A DNA stretch of 64,000 nucleotides from Enchytraeus crypticus (GCA_905160935.1 CAJHZI010000448.1:527501-591500), one strand, 5' to 3'; counted from the stretch's first letter, positions 11,525 to 23,163 are shown. Made by a program: numbers and translations. Notes: generated from the sequence alone by a model not told the origin.

Positions 11525-13420
11525 GTCAATAGGTGGCTAGAAGAAGTTAAAGAGAAAGTCCTCTGCTTGAGGAGTTCACCAGTACATGAATTCTGTAATC
11601 AACTGAATTCTCTAGTCAACTGTTCTCTGTAATTCAGTTATTTACAGAATTAAATTATATAGATAATACTATATATAATTATATATATTATATATATATA
11701 TATATTTATGTATATATAATCTTGCATCAGTACTTGACTAAAAACAGCTGAGAAGTAGCTTTGAGATGAAGCGGGGAAGCAGATTTAGTGACTGCCGTGG
11801 CAACCCAAAAAAAGAAGCGACCAAAATACAGACGACCATCAATGGCATCGGTCCTTAGTACAAGGGTCACAGTGTAATGCCTGAGTCAAAATGCTCCATT
11901 TTTATTTTGTATTTTTTTATTCTCGACAAGACACAATAGCGTCAATTAATCAATTGATAAGCAAAGAAACTATAACATAAAATTACGTAACATAGCAACT
12001 ATAACATCAATTACCAAATACAGAATTCATAGCTTGAATTATAAAGTAGACCTATAGCAAACATAGCAGATGAAAAAATGCCTAATAGAGATAACTTTTA
12101 AAGATAGGACAAGACCTATAGCTATACTTCTAAGAAGAAAAAATGAATTGAGAACAAGAATAAATCTAGAATAATGTGATGCTATGAAAGAGCTGTATAA
12201 CTCTCATCATCAGATTAATTAAATCAACATTAATTACAGCTAACTTAAAAGATTACACGAAATGTATAAAAACTATAGTATCACTTAGCAATGTGCAATT
12301 AGTCAATAATATAAAGAAGGTGAAGATAACGCCTAAAGAAAGTTTAATGGTTGGAGAATGCAAGTTAAATTAGTACGAAATGATGATTTGTTGAAAGAAT
12401 ACAAACATACTACCATTAATCTTCTTGTCAGAACTCTGGTCACCTAAAAGATTAGGCCTTCATTAATTTTAGTAGATTACAAATTTCGGGTATACTTCAT
12501 GACTGTGTGTATCTGTGTAGAAGCGATTACGTGACCTCTTGGAGTTGAGAAAGAGTCTGGTATAGAAGTATGGACAGAGTCAGGACAGGCTACAGTTTAT
12601 GAGTTGATTGATGAATAGTTAAATTACCTGCTTATTAGACATACCCCTGCTAAGTCCAATGAAAGAAATTGTACGATTGATTTAATTGGCCCATTGTATA
12701 TGGCAAGCAAGCTATTGGTATAGTGAGTCAACACTAGCAAGTAGGCCTACATTTGCCACCCATAGTATTTTATCTTTTCAGATGCCGTCAAACCTAAATT
12801 AATATTTCATAATTATTTCGCTTCTACATTTCTATGGAAACATACCGCAATGTTTACGAAATGCAAAGATTTGAGGCTATTCGAATAACATTTGCAACTC
12901 CATGTGCAACAACAGAAACTTAATAGCAACAGCATCACATGACATTTGCACATGTTTTGATTGGTTAACCCGCAGCTTAAAATAGTCTTCAGCAAAGCGT
13001 GAAAATTGCTTTATTTCAGAATATTAACCTTTCACAAGTTTTAAACTGTGAACGACTTTCTTGAAGTGAATTATTTGAAACTTGCGCAATACTCATAGAT
13101 GTCGCACAATCTTAGCTAGGACTTATAAGTATTCAGGTATAAATGTTATTGCTATGAGACCTAAGCCTCTATACCCTAAGTCACTTTGATTTAATTTAGT
13201 GATTATAAATTTAAGCTTTAGTTTTTACATTTTTGGAGAGGGACTTTGTAAGCATTCACCAATCTACTTACAAATTAAAAAAGATGTCCTTGTAAACTAG
13301 CTATCTAGCAGTATGCATTTAAGTAAACAACGCAAAAACTCTATTGGGCAATGTTTAGAATTATTACATAACAAAAATTACTTCGATGCCAGATGATTTA
13401 TATCGAAAAACCTAAATCTA
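11525..13420. other. No gene seen
   Basis: AT-rich sequence without a supported exon, repeat family or RNA gene. A TA-rich stretch lies at 11655-11720. Confidence 0.5.
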
Positions 13421-13423
13421 AAG

Positions 13424-13548
13424 CCTAGTTTAACGTTAGTTTCCTATCACGAAAACATGTGAAGGACGAGGTAGGCACTGGGTTTTAACTTTATATACTG
13501 AACAGAACATTGCACCTAATCGATCAGCTACTGGGTCAGACCACTTTA
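13424..13548 (-). mobile_element. Diverged tRNA-derived SINE with the T1 tail
   Basis: The minus strand has tgacccagtagctgatcg and ttaaaacccagtgcctacc as weak A/B-box regions. It ends with taggaaactaacgttaaact, the same tail as T1. Confidence 0.5.
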
Positions 13549-13549
13549 T

Positions 13550-14555
13550 ATCTGTGATCTTCAGTATTTTCCAACGTTTATGAGTAGCAACATTGATATG
13601 TAAAGTATAAAATTATATTAGATATTTACTGTACTCTATAAAAATATTTAGGAACAGTCTAATAAAGGTAAACCTGGCATGTAATACATTTATTGGAAAA
13701 TATTAACCATAGCCTGAGATATTCAAACTTTTTGCAGGTGTAATCTTTTTTTACTCACCCTGTATATATGTAAATTGTTTGTCATTTTCGACCACAAATA
13801 AATAACCGATTTTATAGAAGTGCTATAGCTTACATCTTAACCTAAGTGTTCCTATACCTTAGCCTAATGGTTGACATCTTCAACTTTGATGAAATTTTAT
13901 ACAGCAATATTTTTCGAGCTTGAGCATGCTGAAGCTATTGAATCCCGTAAAGTTGCATACTCATTTGAGACATGACAGACATATCCCTCAGTTGAGAAAT
14001 CTGCTAAAAGCACCTATTTATATCCTCATTTTTTGAAGCTCAATACAAATGTTTTAAACTGTTATTAAAGACCCTTCGAAGATTTGCCAAATATTTTATG
14101 CATTATACTTCAATAACTACACATTTCTACAATTTTGTAGCAGGTGAGATTGTGACTTCAGGTACCGCTGTCAAGTATGCAGTACCAACCTTTCCTCTGT
14201 AGAAGATCTGACAGAAGATGAAGAGAGGCGAAGTCATTACATTAATTCAACTTTCATTTGTAATATCCACGTTACTTGCGCCCAACATTGCAAACCCCGA
14301 TTAAATCTACTACAAATCGCTTTATTCTTTATTATTCTAAAAAATAAAGGTAATATTATTATATTATCATATTAGTAATATTATTATATTATTCATTATT
14401 TATACCTATATTCTTTATTGTTATTTTACATTCTGTAACAGAAGTTTCTATACAGTACTCGTTTTTCAATTAAGTGTTGTTTGTGGTACGTAGAGTAAGG
14501 CGACAATTAAAGTCTAAAATTAAGCCTATATCACATTCTGATCTAACAGAGAGCC
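13550..14555. other. Upstream region of SDR gene 1, no element recognised
   Basis: AT-rich. The promoter and any 5' UTR exon of gene 1 should lie here or further upstream, but no core promoter motif stands out. ttactcaccctgtata at 13750 resembles some mariner ends, without a partner. Confidence 0.4.
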
Positions 14556-14662
14556 ATGTTGACGGTGTGTTACGCCGCTGCAGCCCTAGTCTTCTGCTAC
14601 ATCGTCTACAGAGTTATCTGTCACCATCTCAGTAAGCAGATGATAGACTTCCTCGACACCAG
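14556..14662 (+). CDS. SDR gene 1 exon 1 (start codon and membrane anchor)
   Basis: Encodes 35 residues plus two bases of an Arg codon. Nearly all of it is a hydrophobic anchor, ending ...MIDFLDT. Donor AG|gtggga. An upstream non-coding exon cannot be excluded. The choice of start rests on the anchor and on agreement in length and phase with gene 2 exon 1. Confidence 0.8.
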
Positions 14663-15785
14663 GTGGGATTAATAGCTCATTTAACTGTGATATTCCTGCA
14701 TGAGAAGTAGTAACCGGATTTAAAGTCTATTTCATCGTTTTGAAGGATATCATGGATGACAGACGAGCGGAGGATTTGAACCAAAATAACGCGGATTCCT
14801 TTGAACTCCGCACATGCTGATTCATTTGAACGCCGCATACGCTGATATATTTAAGGCCTATAAAATAATGGCGTATTCACAAAATAATGGCGTATTTACA
14901 AGCAATTTTCAATTATGACTTCAATTATTCCCTACAAATATATGCATACTATGGCATCACTTACAGCAATGTATTCAATTACATAATAGAGATATCGCTA
15001 AGAGAGGATTGAGAGGATTGACAATGACTACTGGGGGCATCAGTTTGTCATCATGAGGATTATGGTTAATGGACAACCTACAAGCCTATCAATATTTTGC
15101 AATAAGACAGGATCAAAAATTAGATTTTAATAGAGTAAATCCATGGTTTTTAATTCCAATGGTAAAGAGTCCCAAACTAGGACCTCTAATTTTAATTCTT
15201 TTTCTTCGTAAGGATGTACGATAAGATGGAATATGAAAATATTTACATTTATGTTTTACTTTAAAATAACTAAAGTCTGCCTCTTCATTCATATATCTAG
15301 ACAGGGATACACAATAATTCTGAATTGTAAAAATATTAGGCTAAGATTAGTATTATCGTTGAGAAGTATTTGTGGATTGTGATATATCACGCCGAAAAGA
15401 CGATTCGTAATTTTGCAAGAATACAAGCATTGTCTTCCTAATTTTGTTATTTTACAACTATTAGATATATTTTCATAACGGGATGCGATACTGGATTTGG
15501 TAACCTACTCGCTAAGAGACTGGACAAGTTGGGATGTCGAGTGATAGCAGGATGTCTCAGTGAATCCGGTGGGATTGAACTGGGAAAGGCCTGTTCCGGG
15601 AATCTTAAAACCGTAACCATAGATGTATCAAAACCTGACAGCGTAAAGGCAGCCTATTCTACTGTCAAAGACTTTCTGCCTGCTGGAAAAGGTAATTCAG
15701 ACAGTCTACAGCTATTTTCTACCTCGGTGTACTTTTAAAATATTATTATTAATTAACGTTAAAAGTAGTAGTAGTAGTAGTAGTA

Positions 15786-15835
<50 letters not shown>

Positions 15836-18253
15836 GAAGCTCAGGTAGAATGTCTCGCCATCACAATTTAAATGACTTAATATGGCGAGCACTTTCAAGA
15901 GCAGGCATCCCTTCCTCTAAGGAACCAAGTGGGTTGTCCATATCAGACGGCAAGCGTCCGGACGGCCTGACTTTAGTGCCCTGGTGCAACGGTAAATGTG
16001 CCGTATGGGACGTCACGGTCATTGACACTATGGCATACTCCTACCTGAATACGACTTCAGTCACAGCCGGTGGAGCTGCTGTTCATGCCGCCTCTAGGAA
16101 GTTGGATAAATACCGTGATTTGACCTTAGTTTATAAAGTTGTTCCTGTGGCCATTGAAACCATGGGCCCGATGAATCTCGAAGGAGTTAACTTTATCATT
16201 GGAATAGGCCGACTTATTGCAGAGCAAACCGGCGATAAGCGAGAGACATCTTTTCTTTGGCAAAGGCTTTCCATGACTTTGCAAAGTTTTAATGCAGTCT
16301 GCTTCAACAATTCTTTTAAGACGATTGATGACCTCGAGTAGCCGGGCGGCGATTCAGCACGTATTGCTTGAATCGTTTTTATCAAACCCCAGGTTTTTTA
16401 CACCGGGGTAAATAAAATAAAATAATAATAATAATAATAATAATAGCAGCGACTGTCTATTGCTCTCCAACGATTCAATGCAGTCTGTTTCAGTGGCACT
16501 TTTGCTAATGCGGCTTCCCAGAGTGTAGAAGAATTATTTTAATCGCTTAATTGTTTTCACTTTTAATTAAATAAAGTCTCTTTTATCTTATTTTTTAGCC
16601 CAGGGCCCTTTAAAGCCCTGTGCATTAGAAAATAATATAATTACATAACGTTAATAATAATGATAATAAATAAATAAATAATAAACAAAAGGAATCCTCA
16701 TCTTAGGGGGTTTAAAAAAGAAATAAAATAATAATAATAATAATAGCAAGTACATTTATAAAGCGTGCTCTATGCTAAATGCACATGCTGTAGCGCTGAG
16801 TGGACAGTGAATGTCAAGTAGCCTGGTGGTATAATTTCACAACCAGTGTAGCGACCAGAACTCTGCAAATCTGCAGTATGAGCTACCAACTGGTCTAAAA
16901 CACAGAAATCATCAATGTGGCTACAAGTCTTTTCACTGTCATATTTGCGTCAGTCACTTCTGTACACGTGCAGTTGTCGGTAGGTCCAGTTTTCAATTTT
17001 TCGCGAACCTACTCTACATTACGAGCAAGCTGGCAACGACTGCGAGACGGAGAATTGTACCTCTGACCACTCACTTATCTAGCAACTGAGCTACCTAATT
17101 TCTTACTTAAGCTAATAAAAGCAATTAAATGTTCTATTGAGATAGAAAAACATAGGCCTTTACTTAAAGTGTGCTCATCATTTTATCAATCCTGGTTTAT
17201 AGCCATTCAAATTAAGAGACTGTCAAACTATTCTGAGATTGGCTCATCTTTTAACGTAATAACTCTGGTTTTAAACTGGTTCATTACCTTAGACAAGGCA
17301 GTATTAAATTCGTACAACAAATTGCATGAACTATACGTTGGCCTTACAAAGACATTCATTATCTGTTTTCCTTGACAGCTAAGTAAGGCTCTCTGCGCTT
17401 CAGTAAATCTACATCCAATACGTAGGCTCAACTGAATAAAACTAAAATTAAAAGGTTCGTTGGCACAGGCCTGAAGAATGCGATTGAAAAATTAGATTTT
17501 TGTTGATCTGATTCTATATCTGGACGTATCTAGAGACGATATAATGACGCAGGAGCTGTTACATGCACTATTGTATCTTTGTATGATTTGTGAACAAGCT
17601 GCAGGTAATTCTTGCAAGTCTAATAAGTGATTAATAGCTGTCAGAACTTGGCGTGTAGAAAAAGAGCTGAATCAAGCGATATATATGCTATTTTAACTAT
17701 ACGTGTTGTGCTATACGTTCTGTTGTGTAATTGAATGAATAATTGTCAGATATAGAATCTATAAGAGTGCATTAGTCCAGTATTTTTATAGAACGATATT
17801 GCGTTAAATGAAGAGATGATTTAAACATTGAATCTTTGATTTACAATATTGTTATAACCATTCAGTAGCTCGTCATTTAATTCTTTGGATTTCCATTCTC
17901 AACTTTTAAACAGTGAGGGTATGTGTAGTGAATTCTAATTTATAGTGAAGCTGCACAAGTCCTTCCAGAGTTTTACGTGTCTTATAGAAATCTGTCATAA
18001 TGTCTTATTTGAACTTCAGTAACTTTCTTATATTTCTTCTATTTCATATGTTCATTTTATTCTTTAAAATTCCTTCTAACTTCTCCAGGAATCAAAGCAA
18101 TCTGCATCAAATGCAAGAGAAATATATGCATCTGCAGACTGCATGCAGTCAATGCATGGCTTGAAGGCTATATAAATATTTGTAAGTCTTTCTTTTAACA
18201 TGTATGCATATGCAGTGCAATTTGTTAATGAGAGAGAGGCGGGTGGAGAGAGT

Positions 18254-18288
<35 letters not shown>

Positions 18289-21200
18289 GCTCATTTATCT
18301 GTAGCTTAATCGAAGTAATGATAATTAAGTAATAGTAATGTTAACACAAGAGAACACAATTATAACAGCCGTAAGAAAGATCACTATTGAGCTCCAACAA
18401 GATGACTACCGAAAACATGGAATCCTAATAGCATAGAAACATAGTAATATAGAAAAATTAGAGAGAAGAAACATTAACGATGAAAATAACATAAATTAAA
18501 ATAGGATTCTAACAAAATTACAGACAGGACTGCCGCACTCCTATAACCAGACTGAATATCTTTCTTAATTGAGTTGTATAATCATCCAACACTGTATTAA
18601 TATTATACTGCTCTCAAGTAACAATATAAGTGAAAAGATAGAAGCCTACATCAAATGCAGTAGTCATCAAACCTGTTAGTTTCAGATCCTAGGCTTAAAT
18701 TCGCCCACATTTTTTCTCATCGACCAAACAATACTTCATCAGATTTTTCTTAGATAAGTGAGAAACTCGTTTACAAATCTAATTAGAAATATAATAGGAA
18801 TAGTTCAAAAAGGGAGAGGGATTGTTTACTAAAAGAGGTCATAGAAGGTGGAATGAAAAGAATAGAAGCAGGCAGAAGCAGGTATCTTTTATCTTGTATG
18901 GATGGTTTATGGTCTGTTTTGATCAAACAAACATATTCCTCTCTCGCTTTTTAATCTTCTTTTGGGGGTTATGATCGCGTATGACTGACCACCCGGATTT
19001 TGGTTTGCACCGTTTACGTACCCCTCACTCTGCTCATCGGTTATAATTTGGTTCCACAGTGTTCTATGGTGTCGTGGACAAAGTAACACTCTAATCGTAT
19101 TGTTGTTGTTGTATTTGAGGTCTATGGGCGGTAGTGAACAATGCGGGGGTACTGGGACAGGTGGGACCTCCAGAGTGGTTGACCGTGGACAACTACAAGG
19201 CAGTCAGTGAGGTCAACCTCTATGGGCTGATCAACGTGACCATGACCTTTCTGCCCCTGGTGAAGCAGGAGAGAGGAAGAGTGGTTAATATGTCGAGCAT
19301 TGCCGGGAGGCTCACAGTGCCCGTTATGATGCCGTACTGTCAGGCTAAGCACGGCGTAGAATCATTCAGCGACGGTCTGAGGTGAGTATAGTAAACATGC
19401 ATTATAGTGAATTGATCAACTGTGTCGATATCTATCACTTTTTAAAACTACATATTTAAACCGTTAGGCTATTTTGTCCATTTTCCGTATAACCAGTCCT
19501 GTGAATGTCCGAGATTTTACTCTCAGGTCAGCGCGGCTGGGATTCGAACCCGCGAGAGTTCAATTCACCTCAGGATCTGTTATTTAGAACTTCACGACGC
19601 TAATCCTACGCTATTGAGACATTCAATTTGTATGCTCAACTCAGCTGTTCGATTTTTTAATGCTTACAACATTGGATAAACGGTTATAGAAATAGTCACG
19701 TTGAGATACAATAGTGAGATTGTACCGCAAAGCATGCCAGAGTTGTCAACACTAGAACGTATGTTTGCAGGTCTGTGACAGGTTACTGAACTCTATTCAT
19801 TAGATCATAAGTAGCCGATCTAAAAAATTATCCGTCCATCTCGCGTGCCATGAATCCTGCAATAATAAGCTAAACTAACTAACTTGCTAAAAACAAACCT
19901 CAGAGTAAAATGCACATCAGTGATTATGTATATTTATTTACATTGTGCAGATTCGAACCCATAGACAGTTGAAGTGCATTATCCGTTTACCGATCCCGTG
20001 AACAGTCGATACTTTGATGTTTGAACGGCTTGGCCGTAAAAAGAACCCAGAGAGATCAAATTCATTTCGGAATCAATCATTTAAAATCATTTAAATGTTA
20101 CCGCTACTTGCTAAAACAGTCGCTAAAGGATGCTAAACAGTGAACCGTTTGAGCACTCAAAATGCACAGCGTAGAAGTGAGCATTGAAAAGTAAATGCTC
20201 TTCTATTTTTTACAGCTCTATCATTCTAAAATACCATTGTATAACAGCGAAGCTTTTTATGATTTTGCATTTCAATGCCTACGTGATTTCTACTGCAGGA
20301 GAAGTCTCTATCCATATGGTATGAAGGTCATAGTAGTGGAGCCAGGCTGGACCTCCACCCCCATCACTTCCAGAAACAACATTGTGCCGATAATAACGAA
20401 ATCCTGGAATCAGGCCTCGGATGAAATAAAGGAAGAGTACGGAGAAGAATATTTCAAATTTTGTAAGTCTTTAGTAATTTATTTTAAAAGTTGATTTTAA
20501 TATAAAATTTAATCCAAGTACGACTATTCAACGATATCAGTTTCCTGAGATGAAACTGCCGTTAGCGTTGTCCTTACAGCTTTTTAGAAGAAGTTTTTCA
20601 GAAGTCTTTTCAAATTTGCTTTGTATTCTTCTATTTGCGTCTTCTTCCAATATTATCAATTTATTCCAGGTATGTAAAAGCTAATACAGATGATTGAAAA
20701 TTTATGCTTTCAAGTAGGCCTAATATAATAAATTTTAAATAAAATGCATAGTCCTATGGAACATTCTAATATACAGTTAATATCTGAACTAACAGTAAAA
20801 CTGACTATATTATGTAATTTCAAATCAGTGTGAGTTATTATATAATTGTAAAAGGCCAGTATAAATTTTAAAATATATTGCGGTTGCTACTACTACTATC
20901 CAGTTTGTGCATTACTAATACCTTAAATAGGATTTTTAATTTGGAAAAACTACATATTTGTCATCCTTAACTATGCAAGTAATATAGCTACTGCTATGTT
21001 TCGTTGGTTGATATCTGTAGCAGTGGAAATAAGCCTAACAAATATCGTGCAGATTCCCAATTTCTCAGTTATCCATGATTTATCAAGTAAAGCTATACAT
21101 CCTACGAAAAGCTATTGACGTGCAGATGAATTTGAGAAAGCGTGCGAAATATACGCACCATTTTTGATCACCATAAAAATGTAGAGTTTAGAATACATAA

Positions 21201-22876
21201 TTAGGATAATAATAATAATAATAATAATAATAATAGTTGCAAGACGCCATCCTTCATAAGTGCTCCCTTTCTGCCGATAGATCCATTGACGTTGCGTTGT
21301 CAGTTTGGTCCAAAAGCCTCACCTCCAGTGCTCCACCTTCTAACTCAGTCAGTAACCAGAAATCATGGGACCGTCTTATAGTGGATCGGATTTATACCAG
21401 TCTGTTAGAATCCCAGTCCAATGCAGTAGACAGAGCACGACTCCTAGCTGTGTCAACCAAAAGAAGCAGCGACTGGCTTCACGCTCTCCCTGTTGCTTCT
21501 TGTGGGCTTTTTTAGACAATGAGGCGATTCGAGTAGCCGTTAGTTTCCGTTTAGGGGCGAAAACTTGCGAGCCTCACATGTGCCCCTGCGGTCATGAAGT
21601 CGACGCTTTAGGTCTCCACGGCCTCTCCTGCAAACGAAGCTCAGGTAGAATGTCTCGCCATCACAATTTAAATGACTTAATATGGCGAGCACTTTCAAGA
21701 GCAGGCATCCCTTCCTCTAAGGAACCAAGTGGGTTGTCCAGATCAGACGGCAAGCGTCCGGACGGCTTGACTTTAGTGCCCTGGTGCAACGGTAAATGTG
21801 CCGTATGGGACGTCACGGTCATTGACACTATGGAAAACTCCTACCTGAATACGACTTCAGTCACAGCCGGTGGAGCTGCTGTTCATGCCGCCTCTAGGAA
21901 GTTGGATAAATACCGTGATTTGACCTTAGTTTATGAAGTTGTTCCTGTGGCCATTGAAACCATGGGCCCGATGAATCTCGAAGGAGTTAACTTTATCATT
22001 GGCATAGGCCGACTTATTGCAGAGCAAACCGGCGATAAGCGAGAGACATCTTTTCTTTGGCAAAGGCTTTCCATGACTTTGCAAAGTTTTAATGCAGTCT
22101 GCTTCAACAATTCTTTTAAGCCGATTAATGACCTCGAGTAGCCGGGCGGCGATTCAGCACGTATTGCTTGAATCGTTTTTATCAAACCCCAGGTTCTTTA
22201 CACCGGGGTAAAAAATAATAATAATAATAGTAATAATAATAATAATACAGGTTCAACGTCAGTTTCCTCACCAAATGATGTCAGGTAGGTCTCCTTAGCG
22301 CACAGGATATCAAAATTTATTATATTTTGTAGACTAATGATATGAGAAACACCCAAGTCAACGAATATTGACTAACAATTGTAAAGGTTATATGGCCACA
22401 CTGTTTCTAGGCTACTTGCTTCGGAATCGAATTCTCTATCATTACGATAGAGAATTCGATTCTGAAGCAAGTAACCGAGGTTTAAAGCCCAGGTCTTTAC
22501 GAGGCCTAACCGTAGTGCTGCTGATTCACACTTTTTTAAGGATTGGTGTAGATTAAATCCTGAAACTATATACTTGAATTGCTATTTACCTTCTTTAGTT
22601 ATTTCAACTATATTGTTATTTACAGGTGCCACTGAATTATTCGACGCTTTTGACCGGACGGGATCGACCACCCCTGAGCCCGTGGTCGACGCCTACCAGC
22701 ACGCCCTCCTCGCTCGCTATCCCAACCCCCGCTACGTCGTCGGAGTGGACGGAAAGTATATCTTTCTTCCCATCCAGTCGCTTCCTGAAGCCATCGGCGA
22801 TTTTTTGATTTACTATAGCAATCCCAAGATGCCGCTACCAGCTAAGCTCGTTAAGGAGCGCACTCGTAAATGTTAA
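14556..22876 (+). CDS. SDR gene 1: retinol/17-beta-hydroxysteroid dehydrogenase-like, complete, five exons
   Basis: Five exons (14556-14662, 15465-15691, 19120-19381, 20299-20462, 22626-22876) join in frame to 1011 nt, a 336-residue protein plus stop TAA. All four introns are GT-AG. Residues 1-24 are hydrophobic (MLTVCYAAAALVFCYIVYRV), fitting the N-terminal membrane anchor of microsomal retinol/steroid dehydrogenases. The dinucleotide-binding motif TGCDTGFG is at about 41-48, NNAG at 118-121, catalytic Ser near 171 and YCQAK (the YxxxK pair) at 184-188, followed by VEPGW. These are all the hallmarks of an active classical SDR. The family oxidises retinols or hydroxysteroids with NAD(P); the substrate here is inferred only to that class. 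Length is close to the usual 315-340. A BDH1-like role is the main alternative. Introns total about 7.3 kb and are loaded with retroelements. The start codon has G at -3. Confidence 0.9.
15465..15691 (+). CDS. SDR gene 1 exon 2 (cofactor-binding motif)
   Basis: 227 nt, preceded by ...actattag and followed by gtaattcag. The split Arg codon is completed by the first base. It encodes YIFITGCDTGFGNLLAKRLD and continues through the second beta strand (GCRVIAGCL) to ...FLPAGK. Its length matches gene 2 exon 2 exactly. Confidence 0.92.
15764..15834. repeat. TAG/TAA trinucleotide run
   Basis: A TAG repeat changing to TAA, directly upstream of RLE fragment A. Confidence 0.9.
15833..16422 (+). mobile_element. 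RLE-type LINE fragment A (C-terminal endonuclease), in SDR gene 1 intron 2
   Basis: A 163-residue open frame (15850-16341) encodes SGRMSRHHNLNDLIWRAL, then DGKRPDGLTLVPW and WDVTVIDT. Arg-Pro-Asp followed 15 residues later by Asp fits the restriction-like endonuclease of R2/R4/NeSL-type LINEs. The stop TAG is at 16339-16341. The 3' UTR contains a hairpin (accccaggt...acaccggggt) and ends in an AAT-repeat tail. The 5' break lies in a TAA repeat (15788-15834). It is nearly identical to fragment C. Confidence 0.78.
16446..16655 (+). mobile_element. RLE-type LINE fragment, subfamily B 3' end
   Basis: Starting right after the AAT tail of fragment A, the frame RLSIALQRFNAVCFSGTFAN ... SQSVEELF and TAA aligns with the last residues of fragment A but is clearly a different subfamily. 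Its 3' UTR (agcccagggccctttaaagc) is unlike that of A. It ends in TAATAA/AATAAAT repeats. Subfamily B recurs on the minus strand at 47975-48440. Confidence 0.7.
18231..18285. repeat. GA run, SDR gene 1 intron 2
   Basis: An interrupted GA repeat. Nothing clearly related to the GA-tailed family is next to it. A similar isolated GA run is at 37953-37998. Confidence 0.85.
18945..19112 (+). mobile_element. CR1/L2-like LINE 3' end abutting SDR exon 3
   Basis: ggattttggtttgcaccg and aagtaacactctaatcg followed by a TTG repeat match, in order, the 3' UTR of the LINE ending at 10860. The TTG tail ends about 7 bp before exon 3 and supplies most of its pyrimidine tract. Confidence 0.65.
19120..19381 (+). 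CDS. SDR gene 1 exon 3 (catalytic core)
   Basis: 262 nt. It encodes LWAVVNNAG, GPPEW, VNLYG, RGRVVNMSSIAG and PYCQAKHGVESFSDGLR, so it carries the catalytic Ser, Tyr and Lys. Compared by eye with gene 2 exon 3, 55 of 86 residues are identical. The acceptor ...gttgtatttgag is built from a LINE tail (see 18945-19112) and the donor is AG|gtgagt. Confidence 0.95.
19392..19632 (-). mobile_element. tRNA-derived SINE (family T2), SDR gene 1 intron 3
   Basis: About 240 bp. The minus strand carries A-box-like tagcgtaggattagcg and a perfect B box ggttcgaatcc. The tail end is agtaaacatgcattatag. It begins about 10 bp after the exon 3 donor, in antisense orientation. Confidence 0.8.
19949..20015 (-). 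mobile_element. tRNA-like fragment
   Basis: The minus strand has gggatcggtaaacggataat and a B-box match gggttcgaatc about 40 bp apart. It is probably a SINE remnant, not a functional tRNA, because no acceptor stem closes. Confidence 0.45.
20299..20462 (+). CDS. SDR gene 1 exon 4
   Basis: 164 nt, acceptor ...ttctactgcag and donor gtaagt. It encodes RSLYPYGMKVIVVEPGW and a substrate-loop segment ending EEYGEEYFKF. The first base completes the split Arg codon and the last base begins a Cys codon finished in exon 5. Confidence 0.92.
21237..22203 (+). mobile_element. RLE-type LINE fragment C (longest copy), in SDR gene 1 intron 4
   Basis: Two frames joined by one frameshift near 21510. The first encodes IVDRIYTSLLESQSNAVDRA. 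The second (to the stop at 22141) encodes CPCGHEVDALGLHGLSC, a CxC-x7-H-x4-C zinc motif that precedes the endonuclease in R2-type LINEs, and then the KRPDG...WD endonuclease core. After that come AAVHAASRKLDKYRDL and ETMGPMNLEGV. The RT domain is lacking. Both ends lie in AAT repeats (21208-21236 and 22204-22248). Very high identity to fragment A suggests recent activity. Confidence 0.82.
22249..22292 (-). mobile_element. Short LINE/SINE 3' tail
   Basis: Reverse complement of gaggaaactgacgttgaacc with the preceding cctgacatcat matches the 3' end of the LINE at 6136-6650. Its ATT tail is the same microsatellite as the AAT tail of fragment C. Confidence 0.6.
22413..22473. repeat. 28-bp hairpin, SDR gene 1 intron 4
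   Basis: Arms 22413-22440 and 22446-22473 match at 27 of 28 positions around a 5-nt loop (attac). It lies about 150 bp before exon 5. Confidence 0.9.
22626..22876 (+). CDS. SDR gene 1 exon 5 (C-terminal, stop TAA)
   Basis: 251 nt after the acceptor ...gttatttacag. It encodes 82 full residues (ATELFDAFDRTG ... VVDAYQHALLARYPNPRYVV ... ERTRKC) and a TAA stop. The VVDAYxHAL...YPxxRY pattern is the usual C-terminal helix region of this SDR group. It is clearly GC-richer than its surroundings, as expected of coding sequence here. Confidence 0.92.
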
Positions 22877-22879
22877 TGG

Positions 22880-23109
22880 ATTAGAAGTACTGTTTCAGGG
22901 TGGGAATAAAAATAGATATAGAATCGACATTTTTGTCAGAATAAGGTATGACATTTGAAAAGCTCTGGTTTGGATAATTGACATGTGCGTTGAAAATGAA
23001 TACATAATAAAATCTAGGCACAGATAAATGCGCAATCAAACCTTCAATGCTTCAATTGTTTGCTGACTAACAAGACAGCTTCTTGTGAGTACTAAGTCCT
23101 TAACATATT

Positions 23110-23163
<54 letters not shown>

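Noticed and set aside
13725-13780. Mariner terminal repeat (ttactcaccctgtata)
   Set aside because: No inverted partner within a few kilobases and no TA duplication could be paired.
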